A stretch of DNA of 64,000 bases from Corbicula japonica (lineage: Eukaryota; Mollusca; Bivalvia; Venerida; Cyrenidae). Of this stretch, positions 1 to 11,807 are shown in pieces. The translations under genes and the position numbers were made by a program. Numbering within the stretch: position 1 is the stretch's first letter; each line of letters begins with the position of its first letter. The DNA is taken from the NCBI GenBank assembly GCA_038501625.1, contig JAZAYU010000019.1, positions 6,604,709 through 6,668,708 of the forward strand, read 5' to 3'. The notes under the pieces were generated by a model. The model worked only from the letters and a program-made list of their open reading frames with translations, had not been told where the DNA came from and did no database searches.

Positions 1-600
1 TATTGGCGGATTTTTTAAATATGATTTACAAAAATAGAGAAGTCCAAAGTATATTTGTAACGGGGATTGCGGCATACTGCTACAGAGATAATAGGCGATG
101 AAAATTATCAAAATATTTCATTTTTAGCCTATATTCAAACTATTTTAAAGATATTTAATAATAATTTATAATATGACGTCAGAACAACAACTAAATTGAT
201 GAAAAAGATTATTTAGTCAACCCAAGTAGCCGTACATAAAGACTGCTAGTAGCCGGACCATTTGATTTGTTTTTTAGACTTTGCTAGTAGCCGTACCATC
301 TTGCCACACTACCAGTGCAAATGAAATTTCGAGTTTTTCGAAAACTAGCGGGTTGGGAAAAGATTTAACTACATGAAGTGATACAGTAATGAATACACTT
401 CACATAGTAAAACGAATTTCGGCCAAACAATGTAAATAAAGCTTTGAAATGGACGTTTGAAGTGACACGATTGACATTTTTTTTTGGAAATTTTGGTGAT
501 CGATCGTATTTTCTCGAAGTTAACGTCGTATCAGGTTCATTTTATAACTCGACTCACTCTATTTCTTGCTAGTCTAAGTATTAAAGTAAACGAATTAAAT
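1..600. other. AT-rich flank, no gene seen
   Basis: No open frame with splice signals or recognisable protein similarity. The only structure is a short direct repeat of the phrase CTAGTAGCCG(T/G)ACCA near 245-300. Confidence 0.5.
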
Positions 601-747
601 AATTACTCTTTATTCAATTACTTACCCGCTTTTTAACCAGCTCCTTCGTGATGGCTATGTGTATAGTCAGCGCTATCGGAAGTAGGGTCGGACTTTCGAG
701 TGTACACTGTGAAATTGGGGCATGAAACCGGCCACCACTTTTTGCAA
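600..747 (+). promoter_or_regulatory. Putative promoter/5'UTR of the small gene at 748
   Basis: This stretch is less AT-rich than its surroundings and contains CGGAAGT at 677-683, the core of an ETS/GABP site, about 70 bases before the ATG at 748. That arrangement is common in TATA-less housekeeping promoters. The transcription start is not visible from sequence, so this is inference from position and one motif. Confidence 0.3.
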
Positions 748-1405
748 ATGGCTGCCGTAGGAGGAAAATACGATATGTATTTTTCATCTGAGGAAATCTA
801 CAAATCGAGTAAAGTATGAATAGGTTATTTTACGTTTATTTTATAGCTAAATCATTCATTTTTCATCTTTATGCAATATTTGTTTGTTTTCTCCATGTTC
901 TCTCATATTTTGTCACTAATTTCAAGGTTAGTGAAATGGATAGCCTGACCGATATTGAAGGTAAAATCTATTACAATTTTTTACCGATATGTCCGTGAAA
1001 TATGTTGAAATCTAGTAATTGTTTTGTGAAACAATATTATGTTGATCTTTTGATAGGCTCATTACGATCATATAAATGTAGATTTGTTTTGGGGGTCTAG
1101 TTTGATTGAGCACCTGTTGATAAAAAAATGGCAGAAATACCGTTGTTTTAGGAGAGTAAAAAAACCGATTGCATCGGTTGAATTATTCAAAAACAAAACT
1201 TTAAATCGCATTTTTTATGTTTCTCCAAGTTTATCATTATCACTAATATCCTTGTTTAAGAAATTTTATCCATTTTTTGTGTCAAAAGTTACATTATTTA
1301 TGGTCGGTTAAAATAGCTTCTTTACAAGATGAAGCCGATTTGTTAGATGTGACTCGAACTGCTTATTTACATGTTCCTGAATGTGATGTTGACTATCCTA
1401 CTTGA
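748..1405 (+). CDS. Probable three-exon small gene, 58 residues, unrecognised
   Basis: Three exons join in phase: 748-813 (22 codons, donor GTATGA), 927-960 (starts after TTTCAAG, ends in phase 1, donor GTAAAA) and 1329-1405 (starts after TTACAAG, stop TGA at 1403-1405). The introns are 113 and 368 bp; intron 1 ends in a pyrimidine-rich tract with a CACTAAT branch-like sequence. The product is 58 residues, begins MAAVGGKYDMYF, is acidic in the middle (EMDSLTDIEDEADLLD) and ends CDVDYPT. It has no signal peptide or membrane segment. AATAAA at 1533-1538 is a plausible polyadenylation signal. I do not recognise the family. The first donor is not strong: an alternative GTAAAG donor six bases upstream (808) would put exon 2 into a stop. 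It could be a complete small protein or a lucky chain of splice-like signals. Confidence 0.45.
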
Positions 1406-1532
1406 TTTCGGATTGAATTTTTGTGACTTTTAACTGCTTGAAATGAAAATCGTAATCGTTTTTTTTAATTCCTTCTCCAGATAGTGAGATAGATGAAATG
1501 AAATTCAACCCCAAAAACTTTTGAAAGAAAGC

Positions 1533-1538
1533 AATAAA
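1533..1538 (+). terminator. AATAAA polyadenylation signal, candidate
   Basis: A canonical AATAAA lies 128 bases after the stop codon of the small gene at 748-1405. It is supportive only, because the hexamer is common in AT-rich DNA. Confidence 0.3.
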
Positions 1539-4500
1539 AGCTTATTTACAGATATGAAAATCTAATCATAAAGAATATTTATACAAATTATTAAGAAAAA
1601 AACACTAGTATTATCTATAAAACTCTTTAAATGCAATTAAAATCCGCATTGTTTAAAAATTACACAGACGACATACCTGTGATTCCGCGCCGAACTGTCA
1701 AATGGATAATAGCCAAACATAGCCGAAAAGTCGTGGCCGGATTGGATACCCCGTTTTAAACAGCTGTGAATAATTCCTAAAAAATCAAAATGTTATTATA
1801 AAAATCGAATTAAAACTAATTGATTGATTCATTTTCATTAATCATATTATTTTCAATGGAAAATTGTAACAATTGTTTACGTTACGTTCAAGATTTACCA
1901 TTTCGCAACCACGCAACTTCTCGGACCAGTGCACCTCCCTCCCCCCCCCCCCCCCCCTGATATTATTTTCTAGATTAATAACGTTGCTTACGTTGTACGC
2001 TGACGTCACTCAATTACGTCATTAAATATTTAAGTAAAACGACATAAACTCGAAATAATTAGTAGACTAAAGCATTTGTTTGATAAGTGTCTAGTTAAAA
2101 AAAAATCTAAAATTTAAATTAATTGAAATTCAAAAAACTTCAAAATGAATACATTTTTTTCGTTTTGAAAGGTTGTTGTCCATCTGTCATAGAGAATTGC
2201 ATCGCCCCTAACTGATAGACCATTCAAAAACATTTGGCACAAAACATTGTGAGAAAAAAAAGATTTTTCTCCTTTAAATCCTATCGAACACGTTATTGAT
2301 AAAATAGAGAAGAGTGTGATTGCTCATCATGCCCAGCAGACATTTACAACGCCAAGGTATGTTATTTCAGTGCAATGGAATGGCAAACTACAGAATTTCC
2401 TTTAAATTTGCATCAAATTTAAAGGATACAAAAATGCGAAAATGATAGCGGGTGTAATGATTTTTAACTTGAGAATTGCTTTAAGAGTGCAAGTGAGCTA
2501 AATTGTAATTAGTTTTAAACTCGTTAAGCAGAGTAAAATTTGTTGGTGTGCATTAATAGAATATTGATACTTTTTCATTGAAATTTACACTTTTTTAAAA
2601 GGTTCAATCAAATAATTTGAAAAATCAACATTTATTAAGTGTGCACTTGGAACTTTTGACTAGTGTTCGTTGCTTGCCTACTTACGATTATACTCGGTAA
2701 TGTCTATGATTCTGATCAAATTTGGCATGAAATTATAACTTTATGGATATATTTCTATACTAAAGGGATGTGATGGTAAAACAATAATAACCGTAAGAAG
2801 TTGCACGAGGAACATCGCCGTCTAAAAAACGGAAAAGTTACTATATTAAAATTATAATCGTCTCTTTATCATATATTTTAGTAGTCACGTATCCATTTTC
2901 AATAGAAAGATTAAGATCAAGAAAGTTTGCTTGCTTATCCGAAGTGTTTGCTTTATTAAGTTGTAGTTCATGAGCGTAAATTTTATTAACCAGAAATGGA
3001 AAATGTTTAGGCGGCGGACCACAGTAGTCGGTCGATATTTTACACTTGCCGACACACTCTGTAACAGGTTAATGAAATCTATCCGCAATAACAACCTGAA
3101 ACAGAAATCAGTGTTTACTGTAAACATATGGCCATGAACTTCTCAGGCAACACAAATTTCAGGCTTTGAACATCTCCTGAAAAAATCCCAGGAACAGTGA
3201 ATCTCAGCCCAAGCATCACTTCTGCACAGTCGGCCGAGGCAAAAATCACAATACCTAAAATCTTGCAAAATATTAATGTCCAACCGACAACTTCCAAAAT
3301 TTGTTGCTTTCAATCCAGCTTAAACAGCAGATTCAGAAAATAATATAGCCAATAGCTGTCATCCCTACCGATTTTCTGCAAAATCAATCCAAACGCATGC
3401 AACTCAATTCTGCAGCAGAAACAGCTTACTTTACAGCATTTCCCTAGTTTCGAATCCAAGCTCCTGAATCACACAGATTATCATGTGGCTGCTTTGGGTT
3501 TCTAATAATTTTTATACAAATATATCCTTAGTACTCTGAAAACACAAAACATGCATTTATAATTAATTTAGACTTGAGAGATGCCAAAATCTTTTCATAA
3601 TATCCTCTATTTCATAATTTCTACATGGCCAGTTCGAGAAGTGGCTATAAAACTGTGATGCGCTCCCTTAAAGAGACACACAGGTTTGACTTGACATATA
3701 CCTTAGAGTTGCATCAATTTTGCAGACTAATTGGAATAAAATAAGACTAAAATCATACACCTGAATGCATATTCAGGTCAGATATGGCAATTTAAGTGAA
3801 GACAGTACTCATGAAAAATGTGCATTATTTGTACAGAAATTGAACATTACCTTATTTACCAACAGTGACTATTTACAGTTAGCTAAAATTCATATTTCTA
3901 TTAGTACCAGTGTAATATTCTGATGTTTTTCAAGCACCATCCACATTCATTTTGCTGAAAATCATTCAAAATAAGCCCAATATTAGGTCTAAACAGCTCT
4001 GCTGGGTGATCAAAAATAAGCAACTGCACAAAGTCTGTCATTTTTATCTATATTCAACAAATCCTCAAGGTACCTCGAGGTGTTGTTAAACTCTGTTATA
4101 AATGATTGTGCCCTAGCTGTCATCTTGATGTTCGGTAGAAAGAGGTAACATAAAATCTCTTTCATAGCAGATCAGCAACAAGGGGTGCACAATTAGTACT
4201 CTGGCATGCCTATTACTTGTTTATAAATAGAGGTACCAAATCTCACCTAAATATTATCCAAAGAAATGTGAGCGCCTCGATAAAGTCTTGACTGGTCCAT
4301 AAAGTATAATTATCACAAGAACCATCTGTAAAAATGCCATATGTTCATAACAAGCGATAAAGGTTTTATTTTCTCTAGCAAACGTTTTTGTTTCAATGAG
4401 ACTGGTTAGCTTGTCTTTTATTAAATTATGAGGGAGAGTATATAGAGTGGAGTAATCATAGGTAGACGAAAAAACGCCTGAAAATTATTTGATTTAAGTT

Positions 4501-5156
4501 TTTTTTAACACGTCTTTTGAATTTTATAGACCAAAATAATTTTTTGCCAGTGGTTTCAAATACCTTTTCGCAATACTTAAAGGCCCAATAACCTAAACAT
4601 TTTAGATTTCACCTGTATGCATAATAACAAAAAAAATAAACCTTGCAATAAGAAAAGGGTATTATCTTATTGATTTGCAGCATGTTTTACGGATCGTTTT
4701 TCTTGTTTACAAAACAAACAGCGAATCTTTCCGAGCTGATTTTCGGCAACTCTCGGCAGGCGACGGTCGCTAATTATGCAGAAGTGCATAAATTGATGAC
4801 GTATTCCCCACTAAAAGCCGTTACCGGGATGGGTCATATAACATTAACATCTTTCTTTGTTTACCTTGTAATGAAGTTAAAACTTAATCCGTTAAAGAAG
4901 GTCCTCGTCTTTTTCTTTCCATATTTGCATGATTTTGTGTTTACAACTTTTATGTGAATGACGTCACCGCGTTCTGCGTTCTTACGGCCCACGTACGGAA
5001 AAAACCGATAACTTTTCGCCGAGTGATTGTAAACATTGGTTAGTAATTTTGTGGGCTACAAAAATACTGAGACGGACCGGGTCTCAATGATTGGGGATTG
5101 TTTGAGAACATAAATATTTGGCTATTTATACTTTCTTTTGAAAAGGGTCAACGTGG
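1539..5156. other. Intergenic, mostly featureless; poly-C tract and CRE-like sites
   Basis: There is a 17-base C homopolymer at 1941-1957. TGACGTCA-type palindromes occur near 2000 and 4958, the latter just after an open frame (4670-4957, +) that I cannot identify. A transposase scrap at 2265-2357 is listed separately. No other supported gene. Confidence 0.4.
2265..2357 (+). pseudogene. Tc1/mariner-like transposase scrap
   Basis: The + frame reads FSPLNPIEHVIDKIEKSV, close to the conserved SPDLNPIEHVWD.LGRRV segment around the last catalytic acidic residue of Tc1-like transposases. Only about 31 codons are readable and the region just upstream is out of frame, so this is a decayed fragment. 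No terminal inverted repeats were found. The call rests on the NPIEHV core. Confidence 0.4.
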
Positions 5157-6190
5157 TTAATTAATTTTCACAATGAAAAAAAAACGTTTTGACAAGTTTA
5201 TTGGGCCTTTAATTACATTATCTTTTATAGCCGTAAGACAAGATGTTAAGAGCACGGATAATTCAGTAGTTGTGCAAGAACTAGTTTGCAATAAATCTTT
5301 CTTTGTACGGTGTTTTGTGCATTTTAGGCAACCAATATATAGTATGTACTTTGTCTTGTTTCGGCTCAACACTGATTCTAAATTTTGTAATTTGTAGAGT
5401 GTGTGCAGTAACAATATCACTCTCAGACGAAGAAGTCAGTGTATAAGCATTAGTGCTATTAAGCTCTTCAGTGTGAATATTAAAAGAGTATATGCGTCAT
5501 ACTATAATTACATTATTTGAAGCCTTATCAGCAGGTGTTAAAACAAATCTGTTGTGAAAGTCATGAATTCCCCTTTTCAAATGATGAACGTTAAAACGAG
5601 GTCGTGGTGGTAATAAAGCTATGTTTCTTTTATAGAAAGATATACGAGTGTCAATTATATTGAATATTTGTTGTTTTTGTTTCAATTAGAATTAAAGAGC
5701 ATTAGGCTCAGCATGTTCTTGTTTGCGCCATTTATTGCAAAGGGAATTTAAAGACTGTGCAATTTCCGCACGACAGGTATTAAAGTCGATGTCCGAAGGA
5801 ATTCTAAATTTCGGACTTTTGGAAATTATATGACGAATTCTATTATCTTGGATAACATTTAGATTCCCTTTAACGATATGATTGGCAGGTCGATAGCGAA
5901 ATTTTGAATTTGAGCAATCTCAAGATTTCGCTGTATTTTCAACAATCTGTAAATCCGAAGTAATTTTACTGTAATTTAAAATTGTGTTTCTAATTGGCTT
6001 GTTGTATTTATAACAAACGATGGGGGTTTCAGTATTCTTGAAATAATCAGGTACAGTCGGTTGAACAGTTTTATCTCCAAATATACTTGGAAGGTCAATA
6101 AAATCTGTCCCTTTATTTAGAAAAGGAATTTTCAGGAAATGTCTTTGGTGTGTTTTTGCATACGCCATTGCAGAGTTGGACAGTGGGTTT
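5157..6190 (-). pseudogene. Decayed Penelope-like retroelement (reverse-transcriptase N-terminal half)
   Basis: Reading the minus strand, several pieces in order match what I know of mollusc Penelope-like elements: SNPLSNSAMAYA..., IPFLNKGTDFIDLPSIFG, ETPIVCYKYNKPIRNTI, then PKFRIPSDIDFNTCR and RFVLTPADKASNNVIIV (the PADKA.NNVVV block), followed by ELNSTNAY and TSSCTTTELSVLLTSCL near 5300. An in-frame stop follows VENTAKS near 5922, there is another near 5686, and at least one frame change precedes 5420, so it is not functional. The catalytic YADD region and the GIY-YIG endonuclease are absent; the element breaks off near 5157. Confidence 0.7.
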
Positions 6191-6224
6191 GAGAAATTTA
6201 ATCAATACTTCATATCTGATAAAT

Positions 6225-6400
6225 GCATGCACCATTGTCTATTTGAAGGGTAGGTTGGAGAAACTTCACTAAGACAACTTGCATTTGTTTGTTCATATCT
6301 GAGCCTTGGTGGCGGTTTATGGACTCTAGAACTTGGTTTAAACACCCCAAGGGCAAATTGTTTTGCCACTGACAGTTCCAAGTCGGTAACCCGCCCCCAT
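6225..6400 (-). repeat. Dispersed repeat, copy 1 (pair with 61845-61995)
   Basis: The minus strand here and the + strand at 61845-61995 share blocks such as CAAAACAATTTG, GTTTAAACCA and CAAGTTGTCTT in the same order. Both translate to an accidental V(Q)VVLVK peptide, which shows repeat homology and not a gene. This copy lies directly upstream of the Penelope-like ORF remnant; the second copy stands alone, so it is probably an independent element (a SINE-type tail is possible). Confidence 0.5.
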
Positions 6401-6567
6401 TCCCGATTTTTAATTTATTTTGGTTATGTTCTTTGAAATAACTGACTGAATTAAAAACCATGCTGTCTTTTCTTTCCTCTATGTTTTTTTTGCTATAAGA
6501 GGAGGATGTGTTTTCTGATTGTGTATGTTCCTTATACGCATGTTTAACTATTTTACTCATCTTCCAG

Positions 6568-6705
6568 GAAACAAAGAGTGGTCTCTTCCAACTAATCTAA
6601 ACGAGGAAATTTATCTTAAAGTGTTGAACATAAAGATGGATAATTACTGCGAAATGTTCCTTCTCTTGCCGACTTGTGGATTGATCGCGCTGATTAAAAA
6701 GCTTG
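6568..6705 (+). CDS. Orphan exon-like segment, 46 codons
   Basis: The segment has a good acceptor (TTACTCATCTTCCAG) and a consensus donor (CTTG|GTAAGT). It is open throughout in one frame, entering with two bases of a codon and leaving with one. The peptide includes NKEWSLPTNLNEEIYLKVLN and ends in a Cys/Leu-rich stretch (EMFLLLPTCGLIALIKKL). I do not recognise it and found no partner exon in a compatible phase. It may be an exon of a gene mostly outside the window, an exon captured by a transposon, or a coincidence. Confidence 0.3.
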
Positions 6706-6834
6706 GTAAGTATGTTATAGTCACTGTGATACTACAAGTGGGATATTTACTTGGTCAACCCAGGGAGTATAATTATAAAGAACCATATGTGCGTTAAGTA
6801 TATCTTACATCTGTTCTGTAGGGTCGCAAGCGAG

Positions 6835-7297
6835 TTACATGCTTATATAACCCACTCTTGATTTGGAACCCAGAGTGTTTTCCGCTGCCGGTTGATATGT
6901 GAATTCGTCATCTCCGATGTAGTTGTCAAGAAGTTTTTTAAACTGATTTAACGTAGCTGCTGAAACCACCAAATAAGGTAAGTCATTCCAAATTTTTACT
7001 ATTCTTCGAATGAAGTGTTTCCTTATTTCGTTTTTAAACTGTTTTTTTTTTAAATTTGAAAGTATGGTCCTCTAGTGTTTGAATTGCAGAGTTTGAACGG
7101 TTAAGCTGCAAAGCTCGTGATAGGCAAGATTTGCTAGAAAGGAAATATTTCGCAACAGCAACCATACTGACATCTACACCCGACGTGAAACATAATGTTA
7201 CGAGTAAATTTGTAAGGGGTTTGACAATAATAAGAATTATCCAAAATCGCATCTTTAACGGAGAGCTGTAGAAAATTATTTTGCCTTCAATGTTCAT
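6835..7297 (-). pseudogene. CR1/L2-like non-LTR retrotransposon, ORF2 C-terminus
   Basis: On the minus strand, a stretch reading KIWNDLPYLVVSAATLNQFK and continuing KLLDNYIGDDEF runs to a stop at 6835-6837. The W(N)(D/S)LP..VV.A..L..FK.LD.(Y/W) signature is the usual C-terminal end of CR1/L2/Jockey-type ORF2 proteins. Upstream pieces (SCLSRALQLNRS, then KFKKK) are in another frame, so at least one frameshift is present. The catalytic reverse-transcriptase part is missing: a typical 5'-truncated, dead copy. Confidence 0.65.
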
Positions 7298-7449
7298 TTA
7301 TCACTGTTAATAGTATCCAGACCAGCGTCTTTGTTAACTTTGTTTAAATATTCCGTCCTTCCAAATCACATATTTCCTGATATACATATTAAAATTTTCA
7401 AATAATATGAAAAGGAAATTTAAGTTGAATGGCACCAAACACGACAGAT

Positions 7450-7640
7450 TGACATGATAATACTGCAGGCTTGGTTTGACTGAGCCTGTTCATTGGCAGT
7501 ATAATGGAAATGCATATAACTACCCATGCCGCCTAGCATCGGGTTTAGAGCAACGCAATATTAACACCGGTAAACAGTACAGTTTGGAACCATCCCAAGC
7601 AGATGCATATGGCGGTGAACATGGAATCTTCAATGCAGTA
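7450..7640 (+). repeat. Dispersed repeat family R1, copy 1
   Basis: Shares ordered blocks (GAGCCTGTTCAT.GGCAGTA, GCCGCCTAGC, AACAGTACAGTTT, GGTGAACATGGAA) with 41227-41402, and the first two blocks in reverse orientation with 11360-11460. The three diverged copies in one window indicate an old interspersed repeat of unknown class. Confidence 0.55.
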
Positions 7641-7899
7641 TTTTCAGATTAACACTACCCAGAACCAACTGGAGTCTTTTACCTGACATCACATCTTTTT
7701 ATCGTCTGTGCTGCATTGGAAAATGTATTTTCTGATCGCTTCTTTACTGATTTATGAGTTTTATGTGACAGAGATTGTAATGACAAATAACAGTTTTTTT
7801 CGATACTTCAATTTCTGTTTTTGCTTTCAAAGTTCTCTGTTCATTTCACCGTATTCGAGAAACACCGCGTTATAGGAAACACCGGGAAATCCGGGTACT
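7641..7899. other. Unique-looking sequence; possible original upstream flank of the SIMC1-like gene
   Basis: No repeats recognised. If the 6.5 kb element at 7909-14407 is a single insertion, this stretch was once directly upstream of the sequence now at 14417 and may have carried distal promoter elements. Inference only. Confidence 0.3.
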
Positions 7900-7908
7900 G
7901 CTTTTTAT

Positions 7909-8165
7909 GGGTAGGTATAAAATACGCAATGGAAAAATGGACCGCAATGGAAACAAAATACGCAATGTAAATAAAAAATTATTTTTTGTAAATATTTTTG
8001 TTTTATATGAATAAATAACAATGATTGAATATTTTATAATCAAGAACATTATATTTTTAATATTATCTAAGTGTCCGGGTTTTCCATTCGGAAATATTAT
8101 TGAAATACCTACTTTAAACGCTGCGCAATGGAAATTCACGTGCGCGCAATGGAAATGTACATGGA
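7909..8165 (+). repeat. Left terminal inverted repeat of the 6.5 kb element
   Basis: Matches the reverse complement of about 14150-14407. CGCAATGG-type motifs are at about 7925, 7943, 7960, 8123 and 8143. Homology stops where the nested element begins. Confidence 0.75.
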
Positions 8166-8224
8166 GGATATTTTGCTTTTTTATTATGCTCCCCCCGAAA
8201 TTCGGGGGAGCATATAGTTGTCGC

Positions 8225-8296
8225 TTTGTCCGTCCGTCCGTCCCGTTCGTCCGTCCGTTCGTCCGTTCGTTCGTTCGTTCGTCCGTCCGTCCGTCA
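8225..8296 (+). repeat. (TCCG/TTCG)n microsatellite
   Basis: A tetranucleotide array with TCCG and TTCG variants, located between the head hairpin and the tandem core of the modular element. Confidence 0.9.
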
Positions 8297-8299
8297 TAA

Positions 8300-9865
8300 T
8301 ATTGTCCGGACAATTACACAAAAACTATGAGAGGTATCAAGACTAAACTTCATAGGTAGTTAGATCTCGTTGAGGAGCAGTGCAGTGCACAAGAACTATA
8401 ACTCTTGCTTTATTCATTTTTGAGTTATTGCCCTTTGAAATTTCTCATACTTACTTTTTGTCCGGGGCATATCTCCCAAAGTCTAAGAGTTATGAAGTTG
8501 AAACTTCATAAGTAGATAGATCTCAATGAGGAGCAGTGCAGTGCACAAGAACCATAACTCTTGCTTTATTCATTTTTGAGTTATTGCCCTTTGAAATTTC
8601 TCATACTTACTTTTTGTCCGGGGCATATCTCACAAAGTATAAGAGTTATGAAGTTGAAACTTCATAAGTAGATAGATCTCAATGAGGAGCAGTGCAGTGC
8701 ACAAGAACCATAACTCTTGCTTTATTCATTTTTGAGTTATTGCCCTTTGAAATTTCTCATACTTACTTTTTGTCCGGGGCATATCTCACAAAGTATAAGA
8801 GTTATGAAGTTGAAACTTCATAAGTAGATAGATCTCAATGAGGAGCAGTGCAGTGCACAAGAACCATAACTCTTGCTTTATTCATTTTTGAGTTATTGCC
8901 CTTTGAAATTTCTCATACTTACTTTTTGTCCGGGGCATATTTCACAAAGTATAAGAGTTATGAAGTTGAAACTTCATAAGTAGATAGATCTCAATGAGGA
9001 GCAGTGCAGTGCATAAGAACCATAACTCTTGCTTTATTCATTTTTGAGTTATTGCCCTTTCAAATTTCTCATACTTACTTTTTGTCTGGGGCATATCTCA
9101 CAAAGTATAAGAGTTATGAAGTTGAACCTTCATAACTAGATAGATCTCAGGGAGGAGCAGTGCAGTGCACAAGAACCATAACTCTTGCTTTATTCATTTT
9201 TGAGTTATTGCCCTTTGAAATTTTTCATACTTCCTTTTTGTCCGGGGCATATCTCACAAAGTATAAGAGTTATGAAGTTGAAACTTCATAAGTAGATAGA
9301 TCTCAATGATGAGCAGTGCAGTGCATAAGAACCATAACTCTTGCTTTTATTGATTTTTGATTTATTGCCCTTTGAAATTTCTCTTACTTATTTTTTGTCC
9401 AGGGCATATCACACAAAGTATAAGAGTTATGAACTTGAAACTTCATATGTAGAATGAATTCGTTGAGGAGCAGTGCAGCACACAAGAACCATAACTCTTG
9501 CTTTATTCATTATAGAGTTAATGCCCTTTGAAATTTACCATACTTACTTTTTGTCCGGGGCATATCTCACAAAGTATAAGAGTTAGGAAGTTGAAACTTC
9601 ATAAGTAGATAGATCTCAATGAGGAGCAGTGCAGTGCACAAGAACCATAACTCTTGCTTTATTGATTTTTTATTTATTTCCCTTTGAAATTTCTCTTACT
9701 TAGTTTTATCTGGTGCATATCTCACAAAGTATAAAAGTTTCTGAACTTGAAACTTCATAAGTAGAATGATCTCAATGCGGAGCAGTGCAATGCACAAGAA
9801 CCATAACTCTTGCTTTATTCATTTTTGAGTTAGTGCCCTTTGAAATTTCTCATTTTTTTTGTCTT
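8300..9865 (+). repeat. 156 bp tandem array, about 10 units
   Basis: Unit starts (TTGTCCGGGG or variants) fall at about 8303, 8459, 8615, 8771, 8927, 9082, 9238, 9396, 9552 and 9706. Spacing is 155-158 bp. Confidence 0.9.
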
Positions 9866-11359
9866 ATTTTTGTACAATATTGTAAAATGCTTTCTGTTTG
9901 AATCGTAAAGGAACCTTGAAATACAATATCTTTCTTACAAATTCTTCCTGTTCTAACAAAAAAGTATTTGTGACAAAGCGGCGTTGGGGAGCATAACCCG
10001 TCTCTGACGGCTCTTGTTGTATTAGTTTGTAATTGCTCAGTAAAATTTATTTAGTTAAGAAATGAAACTGTAATCGAACATGAAACGAAATACATTTAGT
10101 AGACTGACGGTTTTAGAATATCGCCAAATGGAAGGTTACATGTACGAAATGGAAATGTAAAACTTATTTCTTCACTATTTTGAATGCATGTAGGATTAAT
10201 CACACGTCCTAGTTATAATATAATTAAAGGAGTACCTTTATAAATTGAATAAATTTTCATAAAAATCATTCAATTTTGAGGCTTATTTGAAGACCGCGGT
10301 TGTGTAGATATTTCGTGCGCAATGGAAATTTTCATGTACGCAATGGAAAATGAAAATCACGATCTTCAACTAACTTTGTGTTCGCAAATGCAAATGAACA
10401 CATGCATAAGCTTCAGGGCGTTAGTCTTATAAATAATCAAAGAAATTATTCGTACAATTATTACTTATAACTGGAATAAAAATATGTTTCAAGACTACGC
10501 AATGGAAATGCACATGTACGCAATGAAAAAGAAATCACGATTGACGAGTGCAAACAAACAAAACTATAATAAAGAATACATAAATTTGTTAAAAAAAAAA
10601 ACAAAAAAAAACAGTCTTATTTCATATGTCGGGGCCTATTTAAGGACCAGGTCCGATCATTGTAATAATGATCGCCCATCCGATCGTGTAGATATTTCGT
10701 GCGCAATGGAAATTTTCATGTACGCAATAGAAAATGAAAATCAAGATCTTCAACTAACTTTGTGTTCGTAAATGCAAATGAACACATGCATAAGCTTAAG
10801 GGCGTTACTCTTATAAATAATCAAAGAAATTATTCGTACAATTATAACTGGAAAACACCTCAATGAATAAAAATATGTTTCAAGACTACGCACTGGAAAT
10901 GCACATGTACGAAATGAAAAAGAAATCACGATTGACGAGTGCAAACAAACAAAACTATAATAAAGAATACATTAATTGGTAAAACAACAGTCTTATTTCA
11001 TATGTCTGCGCCTATTTAAGGACCAAATTCAACCCCAGCGAAATTAAACCATTTAACAGGGTCTCTTTAAAGGAAAACACAGTTGCGCGAATTCATTCCC
11101 CCGCGAATATGTTATTTTCGGGTTTTGCGCGAAAATTCGTCTCCGCGAAATCAAATGATGCTACAGTATAGATAGTCGGGACCTATTAAAGGTCCAGGTC
11201 CGACCATAATGGTCGTCTATCATTGTCGTTTTGCCTTTTTTATTGGCGTAGTTGAACGTTCTGCTCTTTTTCTTCTAACCTGGTTTGGTTTTTTCCCGGC
11301 CGTTGGAGTTTTAATTAATGTTCTGCATGGTATGGATCGAAATTGTACTATTTAATTGT

Positions 11360-11460
11360 GTAATTACTGAGTTGCGCTCAACCCGGGGCTAGGCGGCGTG
11401 GGTAGTAATATGCATTCCCATTACTGCCCATGAACAGGCTAAATTATACAAGCTACAAAA
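11360..11460 (-). repeat. Dispersed repeat family R1, copy 2 (reverse)
   Basis: The reverse complement carries the GCCTGTTCATGGGCAGTAAT and CCGCCTAGCCCCGGGTTGAG blocks shared with 7450-7640 and 41227-41402. Confidence 0.5.
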
Positions 11461-11648
11461 CTTAAAGAGAGATAGACCGAGGTAGGTTTCATTGTCAAAC
11501 ATTCTATTGGAAGAATATCGGTATATAACTTGTAATTGGGGAACTAATTTGCACAGCACGAATTATGTTGATATTATAATTATTCTGACGCTTCTATATA
11601 AATTTATGTAAATTTATATATTATAGAATACTACACCGCCGTGGTAAC

Positions 11649-11807
11649 ATCATATTTCGCGTGGGACGAAGTTTCGCGCATGGTAAATGCGCAAAAATTA
11701 CACTACATAAAATTGCACACATCACATGTTGAGCTAGAAATATAAAGTGGCGCAAAAATGCGTGATTATATCTTTAGCGCGAAATTCTGTCCCGCGAAAC
11801 ATGATAT
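11649..11807. mobile_element. Small MITE with CATATTTCGCG-type ends
   Basis: The ends ATCATATTTCGCGTGGGACG and its near inverted copy (GTCCCGCGAAACATGAT) enclose about 160 bp rich in GCGCAAAAAT phrases. A related CGCGAA-rich patch lies at 11085-11160. The target duplication is not clear. Confidence 0.45.

Larger units (their letters stand above)
8183..10018 (+). mobile_element. Modular tandem-repeat element 1 (nested in the 6.5 kb element)
   Basis: The head is a hairpin (GCTCCCCCCGAAATTCGGGGGAGC), followed by a TCCG/TTCG microsatellite (8225-8296), then about ten tandem units of 156 bp each opening TTTTTGTCCGGGGCATAT, then a tail with GACGGCTCTTGTTGT. The units differ by a few substitutions each, and the outer units are the most diverged. 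It resembles the Pearl/Helitron-like non-autonomous elements known from bivalves, in which satellite-like cores ride between conserved ends. The short open frames on both strands around 8021-8313 are only the microsatellite read through. Confidence 0.7.

Noticed and set aside
1941..1957. Poly-C tracts (also about 12780, 49348, 49593) as G-quadruplex or regulatory sites
   Set aside because: Homopolymers of this kind often mark assembly uncertainty or MITE ends here; nothing supports a regulatory role.
4670..4957. 95-residue + frame preceded by TTGATTTGCAG
   Set aside because: No recognisable domain and no partner exon in phase; the composition is that of AT-rich noncoding DNA. Left unannotated.
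8021..8313. Opposed frames rich in RTNERTNGRT / FVRSFVRSSVRPS
   Set aside because: Translation of the TCCG/TTCG microsatellite.
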